Assembly: GCA_014825775.1 (NCBI GenBank)
Contig: MVAQ01000022.1
Location: forward strand, 62,001-126,000
Length of the DNA: 64,000 nt
Reading direction: 5' to 3'
From: Krasilnikovozyma curviuscula
Taxonomy: Eukaryota; Basidiomycota; Tremellomycetes; Cystofilobasidiales; Mrakiaceae
Shown: positions 23,868 through 35,356 of the stretch, piece by piece
Layout of the letters: each line of letters starts with the position of its first letter
Numbering within the stretch: the stretch's first letter is position 1
The notes under the pieces: generated by a model
What the model saw: only the letters and a program-made list of their open reading frames with translations
Databases searched by the model: none
Told to the model about the DNA's origin: nothing
Made by a program: the position numbers and the translations under genes

Positions 23868-24600
23868 TTACTGAGCGATCTCTCGCGGAGGGAGAGATGG
23901 AAGGGGACCTCGAGGCGGTAGGCTTGGAGGAGGCAGTTGTTTGTTTCCCGACGCAGGACTTTCACACCAAAGTAAAGATTGGGTCGGACTGATTGCTGAA
24001 GTTCTAACAGGTGATGGAAGAGAAAATGGGAGCAAGCTTGATGAATATTTGCTGTTTGTATCAGTGAGGAGGCTTGAAATACCACGAGGGTATTTTGAGA
24101 TCTGAGAAGAAACTAACCCAACTGCGTCTCTGGAGATCAAACAATTAGCTTCAAACGAAGCAGAGAGGGAGATACTTCGAGGTGTAATGGTCTTGTTGGA
24201 ATCAGAGGAAGACGTTCTGACAACAATCAACGAGGTCAGTTGAGAACAGAGCTGTTCAGCCAGATAGAACGTACCTCGAGCTGGGGGTTGGACTGAGGAC
24301 GATATCATGTTGCCTTCGCTTCTTGGCCGTAGGAGATCCTCGAACACCCGCAGTGAAGTCCTTTCTGCGTGAAGATTTCCTTTTTCGCCCTAAGTGAGCA
24401 TACGATCTGGATTTCCTCGCCGACGGAGATTCAGTCAACGGGTTGTGGGGTCTTTGGTAGCAGACGATGCTGTTGGTTTCAACCGGTGAAAGGCTGCCTT
24501 CTGACCCTTCCGGAGAGCTTGGATACCAGCGCGATGATTTGGCTGAAGTTGGGGGGGAGGACAACTGTTTTGATGGCGAACCGAATAGGATCGTGCTCAT
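23868..24600 (-). CDS. Unknown basic, Ser/Pro-rich protein
   Basis: Two exons (24275-24600, 23868-24216) encode 224 aa. I do not recognise a family. The first half is Ser/Pro-rich with basic clusters (RKSRSYAHLGRKRKSSRRKD and AKKRRQ) that look like nuclear localisation signals, and several SP sites (SPSK, SPEG, SPVE, SPSA, SPTA, SPTP) that suit proline-directed kinases. The C-terminus is proline-rich (LPPPSLPPRGPLPSLPPRE), an SH3- or profilin-type surface. No intron-free homologue pattern is visible. It converges on the transporter gene with 182 bp between stops. A nuclear, cell-cycle-regulated role is only a guess from composition. Confidence 0.6.
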
Positions 24601-25012
24601 TTTGATTGCGAATGCGGTGGATAAATAATGGCGAGAGGACGAGAGGAAGAAACGGTAGACCAAAACAACACAGCTCTTCCGCTATATATATTTCTTTCCA
24701 TTTCCACCCTCGGCGGAATGGCAAGTTAACCAGGAGCTGAGTTTCGGTTTCGAATATCATTTGAGTTTCGTGCTAGCAGGCGCGCCACAAAGCGAATACG
24801 TTTCAGGTCGCGTCGCAGCGACCGATTTGGTAACATAGAAGTCAACGTACAGGAAGGCTCCTTGTTCTTGCAGTATCCAACCTGGAAACATGGACGGTGA
24901 ATAAAGAAGGATAATAAAGGGTATCACAGATCACCGGGTAACAAGACAACTACAGTAAACAATGCTCGACAGGACAAACTAACGACATCCCCTGTCAAAA
25001 AACAGCCCCCAC
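24601..25012. other. Intergenic, promoter of the unknown basic protein
   Basis: 412 bp between the unknown protein's start and the SEC10 stop, both on the minus strand. No feature recognised. Confidence 0.5.
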
Positions 25013-28000
25013 TCAGTGCATACCAACAGCAAAGTAATTGAGGGGTGTACTTGTTTGTCGGTTTGGAGTAGGAACGGGCGTAGAACTTCGACTCTGCTCC
25101 TTGCTGTCCAGCCCAGCAATACTGTTCCTCTTTTCCCCATTGTTCTCGAATTCGTTCATCATCCTGCCGAGTCGTCCAAGACCTAGCTTGGTTAAGTTGA
25201 CAGCAGTAGCTTTCGCATCGACCATTCTTCCGCCAATACCAGCATTGAGGTCCGAATCATGGCCAAACCCTTCCTCTTCTACAAATCTCTTAGAGAAAGT
25301 TGAGTAGTCGGATCGTTGAGCGAGGTACGGTCGAAGGAGACGTGTGTCAATTCTTCCGAGATAATTCTCTCGCATGTAGGTCTTGAGGACCTCCGGTTGG
25401 ACGATGAAGAGGTTACCAAGTTGTCGAATCATTTCGAAGCGCTCCGAGAGGGCTGGGATTTGGAAGGTTGCAATGGAGTCTTGATACATCGCAAGATCCC
25501 TAAAATCCACCCCGATAAGTGGTCAGTCAAGGGGAAGAGCAAGAAGACCAGCGCATAAACTCACTTTGTCAACATCAGACCACCGGCAGCGCTGACCGGG
25601 AACTTCTTCAAATGTTCGAGAAGAAGACTGGTAAAGAACATGATCAAAAGTTCAATATCTTTTTACCGTCAAGCTGCTAAGAAAAATAATCACCTGTGGA
25701 AAGCAACGCCAATTTCTGTTAAGAAAATCTCTCCGTTTTTCCCACTCAGACTATCTTTCGCAACATCCTTGATCTTGTCCAACGCGTCACAACAAGCCAG
25801 ACATGGTTCAGTGTTGACTCTCTCGAAAGAAATATCGTCGTTACGAGGTTTGAAGTCATTCTTCTTTTGCTTTGCCAAAAGGAAGGTGAGCCATGGTATG
25901 AACACTATGTGTAAGCAAAAAGCCGTCAGTTTCTAGCGCACAGACGGCAACTGATAGGTCACAATGAACAGTATGTGCTCACAATCTGTAGTCTTTTGAA
26001 CAATCTGATTGACCTTCTCTTCAATCCTCACAACACTGTGATTGTTGAACACAACCATCTCTCTGCGGATTGTCACACTCGGACTGGCCAGAGGCAACAG
26101 AGCGGTGGTGACATATCTCTGCCACAGATGGGAGACTAGATCTACTGCTTTGATCAGTGCGAGAGGCGATAGGATGGGCTCATTCTTCGGATCGTGCGAG
26201 TCGAGCTTCAGGATGGCAGAGTCGAGAGCGATTTCGATATATGACCGGCCGAGTGTTTCAGCTAAAATTCGAAGAAGGGAGAACGCATTCTTTTGACTGC
26301 GAAACAACATATCAAAAGAGTCAGGGACAGAGTAACGGAATAGCCTGGACGCGGAGCAGACGTACACATCGCTACCCAAACTCAACTCGACACATCTTCC
26401 GACAGCCTCAGCATGCCATCTCAGCATCTTTTCAGCTGTCTCTAAACTCAAATCGCCATCAGCAGCAATTACTTTCAGATCTTCACCGTTGATAGGATTC
26501 TTCCCGTAATCTCCCACACCCGCGTACTTCAGCAAAGCTGACGTTGCGGCTTGGGTCGTGCCTGATACTGAAGAGGCTGCTGATATTTGGTTGACTACCT
26601 TGTTGAAAATCGAATTTGGCTTTGCTTTGTTAATTGTTTCCTGAAGTGTAATTCAATGAGATTAGGCTCAGCCATAAAGTAGGGAACCGGAGAACTCACA
26701 TGATACCTCGTGAAAGGCAGTAGCTCCACAGCGTATAACTCTCCCAAACTCTTCGTCTCCCTCTCCATATACCTCTGTCCCTCCAAGTACCCTGCAAACA
26801 GCTCTTCCATCGCAATGTCAAGCGTCTGAGCGACCAATGTTCCACTTCCTCCTCCTATCCTGCGATCTTCATTCAGAATTGACATCGACGCGTCGCCGAT
26901 CGAATTTGAACGTGATGTTGATATAAGGGAAGAGAAGTCATATGCTTTCAGATCTTCGACTAAGGAGGCAGTGAGGGTGTGGCTGAGATGAAGGATTCGA
27001 AGGGTGGAGAGAGTCGACAGGGAGGATGATTGTAAGATTAGGCGTTCTATGTTTTGTTGGATCTGAAGGTCAAGAGAGCACATAAATGAGATTTAAAAAA
27101 AGGAAAGTAAAACGCCGAGAATATAAACTCACCACTTGAGCAAAGACTCGCTGTAAAAATACTTGCATGACGACAGGAGGAGTAGGGAAAACGGCTTGAA
27201 TGATTTGAGCTTCCTGGGAGACAGTTACCCGAATCTCTTCAAAGAGGTTGGAAAGGCTCTTTTCAGAACGAGGTGTTGGAGCTGAAGGATCAGGGAGAGC
27301 ATCCCATCTGTAAGAAGAATAAGGTCACTATCAGATAGGGGCAACGGCACAGAGCAACAGTAACTTTACTCACAAATCCCCCTCTTCAACTTGTTGTACT
27401 TCAGCTATTCGTTCCTTCGAGATGAAGAAATCATGCTGATTTACGTAGATTTGGATGCATGAAGCACCACCGTTGAATTCAAGTAGCACCTTTGCGCAGT
27501 GCTGTTCGACGGTAAAAGGCAAGGTCAACTATTCAACACTCATTGTGAAACGGGGTCTCAGCATTTACTCACAGCCATCATTTTTGGGTCACCTTTCCTA
27601 TACCAACGATCAAACATTCCTAAGACCTCCTTCTCAAACCTCTCACAATAGCCTTCGATGATCTCTTTTGTTCCTTCCTTCACCTCACTCTCCCTGACGA
27701 TGGCACCCAACCTCCTCAATATCACAGCCAGTTTCATTCGATTCTCTCGTCCTTCTCGACCTTCCTTTTTGCCCAGAGCTAGAGCATCTTCAATTGCCGA
27801 AGGTACGAGGAGGTAAGAGAGGAGTTGAGATGATATTTGAGCTTTCTGCCGTGACAAATGCAGAGATTCGAGCTGTTCTCCTATTCGGATAGCTGTTCTT
27901 CCTACTGATGTAATTCGAGACTCGAGTGTTGAGAAGGAGGAACCGACCGCCTGCCGGAGAGACACAAACATACCGAGAAAAGCACCAAATCAGTTTCCCT

Positions 28001-28624
28001 GTTAAGGAGGTTTGGATCATAGCAGAATAACAAAACTCACCTCGAACCCTTTATCCAGCTCCGTCAGTCGCTTCCCATACTCCCTCTCAGCGCGTCGTAC
28101 GTCGTTCTCTAGCTTCTCCGTTTTTGACTGGACGTCCTTCCTAATTTTGAGCAAAACATCAAGCGAGTTGGAGAACGTGTGTATGAAAGGTACTGGATTT
28201 AGAGCTGATGTTTTTAGAGGAAACAGGTTAGTCGTCAATCTGGCGAGGTAAGGAAGAGTAGTGAAGGGAAATGCTCACGACCAGCCTCAGCACTAGAGTT
28301 CGAGATGAGCTTCTCACTCAGAGTCGAGATGAAGTCTTCAATATGGAACGAGTCCTACATGTTGACATCAGGGATTAGTACAGCATCCACCTTATATCAG
28401 AGGGAAGGGTTCCGTACCTCAAAGGTCTTGAGCTGTAACAGGTCCTGGACGGCTGGGTCGTCGAGGGAGGGCGCCGACCTTCCTCCCACTCCCAGTTGCT
28501 GATTGTTAGCCATACCTGCTACCGACTTCTTCTGATGTTCGATCAGTTCAGCCTGCAAATCTATTGATGGATAGAAAAAGTTGTAGAAATTGGGGGGGGC
28601 TGATGGTGTCGAGCGCGAATCCAT
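25013..28624 (-). CDS. SEC10: Exocyst complex subunit Sec10
   Basis: Twelve exons (28418-28624, 28279-28354, 28041-28204, 27573-27950, 27374-27501, 27133-27307, 26700-27062, 26366-26640, 25983-26296, 25694-25904, 25565-25627, 25013-25499) give 946 aa. Sec10 is part of the octameric exocyst that tethers secretory vesicles at growth sites. Telling stretches are the N-terminal coiled coil KIRKDVQSKTEKLENDVRRA, then HCAKVLLEFNGGASCIQIYV followed by NQHDFF, and the helical C-terminal rods. Length suits fungal Sec10. I chose the ATG at 28624 because its context (GAAATGG) is better than an in-frame ATG eight codons upstream (28648). The donor of exon 2 may be shifted by three bases. The start lies 48 bp from that of the divergent makorin gene. 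Confidence 0.9.
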
Positions 28625-28672
28625 TTCGAAGCTCTGCGTGCTTCCCATCCAGCATCTTCCAGCCCCGCTAAA
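28625..28672. promoter_or_regulatory. 48-bp divergent start-to-start interval
   Basis: Only 48 bp lie between the SEC10 ATG (minus) and the makorin ATG (plus). The two 5' leaders must either be extremely short or overlap as antisense RNAs. Confidence 0.7.
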
Positions 28673-30192
28673 ATGAGTCGACGCGGCCCAGCAGTCTGCA
28701 AGTTTTACAGTACGACCGAATGCTACAGGGGAGAGAGCTGCAGCTTCCTTCACATAGATGGGACAGCTGCCAATGACGCCAGTAAGCTGTCTCGTGTATC
28801 CCCTTGCTTACCATCCACAAGTTCTCTGTGCTGATCATTATCAAATTTGATGGGATGGATGAATTTGGGGGCTATCAGATAAATCAAGTGGTTTAACCGC
28901 ATCAATCAGGCCAGTTACTAGATCTTCGTCTTCGTCCTCGTCCCCGACTTGCCAGCCCAATGCTACCAAGGTACATTGCAGGTTCTTCACCCAAGGTACG
29001 CCCATAACAAAGAGGAAGAGAGCTCAAAACTTACTGTGTGACACTCTTAGGCACCTGCTCGTATGGATCAAGATGTTTCTTTCTACACGAGGCCCCAGTT
29101 TCTGGGGCAGACTCAGATAACGTTCGGGAAACAACAGTCGCATCTTCGTCGCAGGCTTCAACCTCTCGAATTGCACACGACGCTCACGAAACACATGAAG
29201 AACCTGTTTGCTCCATCTGCCTTGAGGTACCAACTTCATGCTATGGTCTTCTTGGTGAGATGTGTCCCTTGATCGAACATTGTCGGTGATATGCTGATTG
29301 GCGACTTGCTTGTTGGCATTGTCGAACAACAGAGAATTGCTCCCACCCATTTTGTTTCCCATGTATCAAAGAATGGCGATCTCAGTCTACTTTCAGCGCG
29401 TCCGATGCTTCAGAGTCTCGGCGACTTGATCCCACTCTTAGTGGGGTAGTTAAGAAATGCCCTCTCTGTAGGGTCACTTCAGGATTTATCATTCCTTCGC
29501 ATAGCTTCATTAGTGAAGGTCATGACAAGGTTCTTTTTGTTGAGGGCTACAAGAAGAGAATGGGCACAATCCCTTGTCGATACTACAAGACGTCGCTGGA
29601 ACGAAACGAGTTCAATCCTTACTGCCCTTTCGGTGATTCTTGGTAAGAATACCCTCTCTTCCAGTTTAAAAAAAAACTTTTTCTGACTACCTTTATCTCA
29701 ATTCCCAGCCTCTACTCGCACAACGGCCACGTCTTTGGAGAAACCGTCGAAGAAATCACGGCGCGTCGACAACGAAATCAGCAAGACTCTTCCTTAACAC
29801 AGTACGAATCGAGACTTGCCGAGATGCTTCTCTTTGGTGGTCGTTCTGGTAATCGATCCGGGGGCCGGGGCCGTCGTTCGGGCCGAAGGGAGAGTAGATA
29901 TACAACCGATGAAATGGCAGTGGAGTTGTTCCAAATGCTGAACAGAAGAAGTCGATGGGCGGTGAGTAGTGGGAGCTATGATGATGATGGTGATGATGAT
30001 GAAGAAGAAGAAGAGGAAGAGGGTGGTGAATGGGAAGACATCAACCAGTCCACCGCTGGTACCTTGTGAGCCAGTCTTTATTGCGTTTGATCTTTACGTG
30101 TCTTCAACTGGGGTTCCTTTCATTCCTATAGCAATGAAACTGAGGCCATTGAAACTCTGGCTCAGATGATGGTTGATCTCATGAGCATCTGA
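28673..30192 (+). CDS. Makorin-like CCCH/RING E3 ubiquitin ligase
   Basis: Six exons (28673-28781, 28879-28995, 29051-29254, 29333-29642, 29709-30065, 30132-30192) give 385 aa. Three CCCH zinc fingers bracket a RING: CKFYSTTECYRGESCSFLH near residue 9, CRFFTQGTCSYGSRCFFLH near residue 67, the RING from CSICLEVPTSCYGLLENCSH through FCFPCIKEWR to CPLCRV, and CRYYKTSLERNEFNPYCPFG ending in CLYSH. This order is the makorin layout, so RNA binding plus ubiquitin transfer is expected. The tail is Arg/Gly-rich, then strongly acidic (Asp/Glu run near 29980-30015), then a short helix. Exon 1 alone encodes the first finger and lies back to back with SEC10. Confidence 0.88.
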
Positions 30193-30441
30193 ATGAAGAC
30201 ATATGTATAAACTGAAGGTCGTAAATATTCACATCTGATCGGATCTTGATCTGTCCAATGCTTTCGCGGAGATAAAGTGTTAACAAGAACAACGCTGTGC
30301 AATTGAAGGCACTAAAGAGAGACCTGGTAGATCATTCAATTCCTCTCCTTTCGGCTGCTGCATAGCAATTGGCGGGTTGTGAAATTGAACAATCGTCTAG
30401 CATATGATACAACATGACGTGCTCTTAGGAGAACACTTTCA

Positions 30442-31599
30442 TCACCACCTCCCAGAACCACCTTCATTACGCCTAGATGGACCTTCTTCTCGGCTGTTGT
30501 GGGTTTTGTCCCACTGCGCCCGCTGACGATCTCGTTCCTTAGCCGGATCGTAAGGACTGAGAATCAAGGAAGGCGGGTAAAATGACTTCAGGCAGCGGGA
30601 TTGATGAAACCTCACAAGTACATGCGCTGAAAATTCACCTTCTTTCTCGGTTTCTATCGTGAGAACTCCTTTCTCCTCGACCGTCATAGAACCTTCCACT
30701 CTCTCTCTCGCTGCCATGCCGCATCGAAGACGACTCTGCACCCCCCTGGATCCTTCTCCTCTCCGGACTTTTAGACCTATCTCTGCTATGATAATCTCTT
30801 CCGCTTCGATGAGTCTCATGACTATCGCGAAAAGGTGATCCACCAGGCGACTTGGACCGGCGTGAGCCATGTTTGAGAGCTTTTCTCTCTGCTTTCGCTT
30901 CAGCTTTGAGGTGTTTGAGAGCCTTTTTCTCACTAACAGAAGAAAATAGTCATTTGAAGTAGTGTTAGCCACCTGGCTTGTAAAATGTGAACACTGCGCA
31001 AGGCTAACAAAATGTGACTTACGCTTTTCGTTCTATCTTGGCAAGCTTCGCTGCGATATCTTCTTCCACTGGGTCGGGTTCAGGAATACTCCTGTCTTTT
31101 GGTTTGAACCCTCTAATTGACACATAGCACAGGCAGTACTTAGTTATGTACAGCTCTGTGAGGGAGACTGCGAGAGGGACACTCACAACGCTACTGCCAA
31201 AGCATCTTCCTCCGCCTCTTTGATCTTCCTAATTTCAGCTTGTCGACTATCTTCACTTTGCTGATAGCCATCGCACCAAGAATGGTCAGCTCTGTTTGTC
31301 CTCAAAGGCTCGAAGGGTAGGTCACCAAAAGAATGAAGAGCTTACCTTCTGCTCCCTATTGTACCAATGAACATCCTTGTTGTTCTGCCATCGACCAGCA
31401 GGAGCATTGATAGAATGACCCAAGTAATGTTCTCTATCCTTATCCGCCTTCACATCTGACCAGGAGAACTCCCCTGCTCCTCCTACAGATTGAATAGGAG
31501 AGGATAAGATCCAACCAGTTTATCAGAAAGAGAGTTACAGAGGGCAACAGATCAAGAACGTCTCTTACCTCTTGTACCTCCTCTTGTTGGAGCATACAT
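30442..31599 (-). CDS. MMTAG2-like (kinase phosphorylation domain) protein
   Basis: Six exons (31569-31599, 31346-31482, 31187-31260, 31023-31112, 30639-30932, 30442-30556) give 246 aa. The N-terminus MYAPTRGGTRGGAGEFSWSD and the following YLGHSINAPAGRWQNNKDVHWY match the conserved start of the multiple-myeloma tumour-associated protein 2 family, and LAVALGFKPKDRS is the next conserved block. The rest is basic and Arg/Ser-rich (RSKSPERRR, HDRNRERR), as in splicing-linked nuclear proteins. The function of the family is poorly known; association with spliceosomal or nuclear RNA complexes is inferred from composition. The first coding exon is ten codons. Confidence 0.82.
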
Positions 31600-32025
31600 C
31601 CTGAAACTTTAGAATTTGGGACTGATATGGTTGAGGGCCACCGCGTCAAGCGGAAGTTGACCTAGACTATCGAACCACAGGGACGACTAGGTAGTAGCTA
31701 CAGCTGGTAGGAACCGGGGCCAACTTCTTGTCAGATACTATGAAGAGGCAAGAGATTTTGAGTTGATCATCAATATTTGCGGTGTCATTTCCACGACACA
31801 ACCCTTCCCGACGACTCCTCTAATCCCTGCTCATCGCCCCGATTAAGAGATCTCTCGTCTGCAAATGCAAGATCAAGGGTCATCACTCCCATTTTTCCAC
31901 TAACAAGGGTCTCAGTTCATTTTTTGAAAATCTCTCACAACTTTGGCCTGCGAAAAAATGTACTGTTGCTTGCGCGCAGATTTAGAGTCATGATATGGAA
32001 GTGCATAAAAACCGGAAAAAGGTGT
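31600..32025. other. Intergenic, no feature seen
   Basis: 426 bp between the MMTAG2-like start and the RPS1 stop, both minus strand. It should contain the promoter of the former. Nothing else recognised. Confidence 0.5.
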
Positions 32026-33410
32026 TTACACGGAAGTGAGGATCTCCGGCTCCTTGAAGTCCTTAGCACCACCGGCAACGACAGCTCCACTCTCGTCCTC
32101 AACGGAGTGCATCTCCATGAGTTTGTTTGAGTCGTACTTTGGCGCTTTGAGGACTGTTCAGTAGACAAGAGAAGCGGTCAGGCACACATCACAGTAAACA
32201 AGTTTCAAATGAACGCAATCTTACTTTTGCATTTACGGGTGAGGACGTTGGAGAGTGGGTAGATACCTCTGGCAGCCTTCTCAATCTCACGACCCATGGA
32301 TTCTGGGACGAACTTCTGGACAAGCCTAGAATTTGGAAAAAAGTTCATTGTCAGACACCAAGTTTCTCACAGAATCAAAAGTAGGAACATCAACTTACTC
32401 CTTGAGGTCACCAGCAGCAGCCTCTCTCGACATGATCTCAATCATCTTGGCTCTGATTTCTCTGATCTGGGCAGTCTGAGCGTAGGTGGTTCTCTTGACT
32501 TGACCCTGTCTCTTCTTGGTGAAACCAATAGAGAACAATCGGACGAGGTAACCGTCAGTGGTCTTGACGTCCACCTGGGCCTCAATGAGTGATTGCCACT
32601 TCTTGACGAGCGATCGGAGCTTGTCGGAGGTGATGTCCATCTAGATAGTTGAAAATGGCTTGAATTAGTATCCTGCTAGAGAAGATGAAGTAGCAGGGTT
32701 GAAGAAGAACATACACCGTGGAAGTTGGTGAGACAGTTCTTTCCCTGGACCTCGTCAACTCTCAACTTGATCTTTCTGAAAGCCTGTTCCTCATCCTTGT
32801 TAAGATCGGCAAGGGAGAATTCCATGATTCTTCCCTTCAGAGAATCGGTGGAGTTCTCTGTTGAGACGGTAGGGTGGTAAGAAAATCTGCGATTCTGACG
32901 CGAGACCAAAAAAAGAACGAAAACTTACTCAAACCCTGGGATCTGTTGGCAAGGGTCTTACCAACATTCTTGACCTCGAAGAAGGAAGGAGCCTTGACAT
33001 CGAACCAGTCTATCACAACCATCGGTTACCTGTCAGTTACCCACATTCCTGGAGAAACTAACCAGCCAGCTGATGTTGACTCACCCTTTCTGGTGAATGG
33101 GTCGACGACCTTCTTCTTGATACCCTTCTTTCCCTTAGAAAGTCTCTTGTTCTAGTGAGGTGTTACGTTGGATTTGAGTTGAGTATCGGATTGGTTGAAG
33201 TTGGAATAGTTTTGATGAACAGAGACAAGTGGTAAAGTTAGTAACATTGCCAGCTGATAACGTCCCTCTATATCTCTACACCATTCCATTCTATCCTTCT
33301 AGTCTTCATCCTCCTCGTCCACCCAGTTACTGATTCTTATCCCGGTTGCACTTCACTCGACATCCTAATTCTTGAGCTCTGAACTTGAGACTAACCTTTC
33401 CGACAGCCAT
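32026..33410 (-). CDS. RPS1: 40S ribosomal protein S1 (eS1, S3a)
   Basis: Seven exons (33396-33410, 33085-33151, 32929-33009, 32715-32857, 32399-32640, 32225-32325, 32026-32153) give 258 aa, the usual size. The protein begins [19 protein letters not shown] and carries [50 protein letters not shown] and [15 protein letters not shown], all eS1 landmarks of the small subunit head near the mRNA exit. The first coding exon is five codons and is followed by the longest intron of the gene (244 nt); I searched that intron for C/D-box snoRNA motifs and saw no convincing pair. Confidence 0.97.
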
Positions 33411-33929
33411 GATCTTTAGATATAATCGAGGTTAGTACGTTGGCAAATAGCAACTACAGGGTATCAAAGGTGACTCACGAGATCTTGAGGTGTGGAGACA
33501 GCACCACCACCAGCCAGCCTGAAACGACCAAGCGCCTGCGCTCGAGCGGAGTGGCAAAAGGCTACTGGTATAGTTTTGGTCGTGGGAAAATATTTTCAAA
33601 TTCAAATCCACACAGTTTTCTGCAATTCTGTTACTTTCATATGTACAGGGTAAGATGTTTGATTGTAGTAGTTTCGGTATCTTCTTTTCCAGCGTGCTGG
33701 GGCTGTGCTGCAACGTCTGCCACCTTCCGTGTATTTTGACTCTCGTTGGCGCCTAGTTTTACCCCCATTTGCGACAATATTTCCGATATCACGGTAAAAA
33801 TGTATAACGGGAATCTGGATGCCCTTTCCAGCTCCAAGTCGCAAGTCGAATAGTTTGTAACTGAAGAATGCGAAACTGCGCTAGAAACTGCAAATCCAAC
33901 GCCCTTTTGAGTAGCAAGACAACTCTCAC
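33411..33929. promoter_or_regulatory. Divergent promoter, RPS1 / ATG10
   Basis: 519 bp between opposed start codons of a ribosomal protein gene and an autophagy gene. No element recognised with confidence. Confidence 0.5.
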
Positions 33930-34868
33930 ATGACCCCTTTTCCAACTTTCATAGAATTCTCATCCACGATACAAGCATTTCTGGAAAAGTACCGTGATTT
34001 TGATCCTCACACAACACAGAAGACAGAATTAGGGCCTGAGCAGACAAACTCCGGCTGGGAATGGAAGGAGCACCCTGTAAGTTAATACCTTCAACCCTCT
34101 GAGCAATTGCGATCGATATTGACTGCATTGCTCAGAACTACGGTGGATTTGGATATCTGTGTCGCAAAACATTATTCATCGCTCCAACGCGGTCCAAGGC
34201 TGCCATTGCGCCCGAAGCACTTGCTGATGACGAAATATTCAATTCAATGGAAATGGTTGAACACGAGGAGAATGACCAGTCGGTTGCTTTTATTGAACCC
34301 CGCTTGTCGGCATTAGCCGTCAAAGATGTTGCACCTATCATCGAAGTCCAGCACCACATTGTTTACTCCAAAACGTATCAAGTCCCGCAACTACTTCTGG
34401 CAGCTCATGATTTGACTTGTAAGAATCAATTTTTGGTTCGGGTGTGGTATCTTTCTTTTGCTAACGAGCTTGATGTGTTTGTCTCCTCCTTTCCTCCCTC
34501 CCTCCCCTCCTGCAGCAGGTCAGCCATTACGTTTGCCTGACTTGCTTTCCACTTCCCTTCTGCATCTTCCATCCTCGTACAACGACTCTCTCTCTCCTTC
34601 ATCGACGTCAATCCCACTTCCTCCTCGATTACCGTCACCACTACCGACGGCGGCGCCAGCGGCAGAATATCCTCTTCTCTCGCTATCAGACCACCCTACC
34701 ACTGGATTTCCAATGTGGAGCTTGCACCCTTGTGAGAGTATAGGTGTAGTGCAAGAGGTTTTGAAGACCGGTGGAATCACTGGGAGAGATGATGATGAGA
34801 GGAGGTTGAGATGGTTCGAGACTTGGATTATGATCGTAAGTGGGGTAGTCAACTTAAGAAGGAGTTGA
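33930..34868 (+). CDS. ATG10: Autophagy E2-like enzyme Atg10
   Basis: Atg10 is the E2-like enzyme that transfers Atg12 to Atg5. Three exons (33930-34076, 34136-34418, 34516-34868) give 260 aa. Family motifs are HIVYSKTYQVPQLLLAAHD followed by GQPLRLPDLL, and WSLHPCES, whose Cys (near residue 215) is the expected catalytic residue in the conserved HPC context. An insert rich in Ser/Pro lies between them. I read the last exon through to SGVVNLRRS because a GTAAGT at 34836 leads to no sensible downstream exon, and Atg10 proteins end soon after this strand. If that donor is used, the extreme C-terminus would differ. Confidence 0.87.
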
Positions 34869-35356
34869 GTGATATACTTCGAAGTTGTACACTCCACAGA
34901 TTTTTAGTGGTTGTGATACTCGTGATAATGATAACGAAATGCATGTTTGAACTATGTTGTAATTACAGAGCAGTGTTCGTAATGTCATAAGCTGAATACC
35001 AGTTCTTGCCGTAACCCAACGACGATAAGATCGAAAACAAATCATGAGTGCCTTTGTGACCTCCTGAGGAGTTCCAAGGACTAAGCTTGCAAGTTGAAGA
35101 GAAAGCTATAGTCATACGAGGACCAACACTCCCGAGTGATCTTCGCACGAGTTGACTTTGGCTAGACCAGGCAGATGATCCATGACCCATTTAAATGTCT
35201 TCGTACAGAACCTTACTGTGGTCTAGCCTTCGTTCAACCTTCCTCCAGAACACATTTCCCACATCTTGTTTCGCTAACCACAAAACACTTGCCACTGTGC
35301 GTTCCTGTCTAAATCTATCTTCGACAATCGTCAATACAACTTTGCTATCTTCTGTA
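34869..35356. other. Convergent intergenic, unexplained minus-strand frames
   Basis: 488 bp between the ATG10 and dioxygenase stops. Two minus-strand frames of 75 and 73 codons (34963-35190, 35191-35412) sit end to end, without recognisable domains; the second overlaps the dioxygenase terminal exon. I do not call them genes. Confidence 0.45.

Noticed and set aside
33152..33395. Possible snoRNA in the first RPS1 intron
   Set aside because: The intron is long and hosts of this type often carry snoRNAs, but I found no convincing C (RTGATGA) and D (CTGA) pair with a terminal stem.
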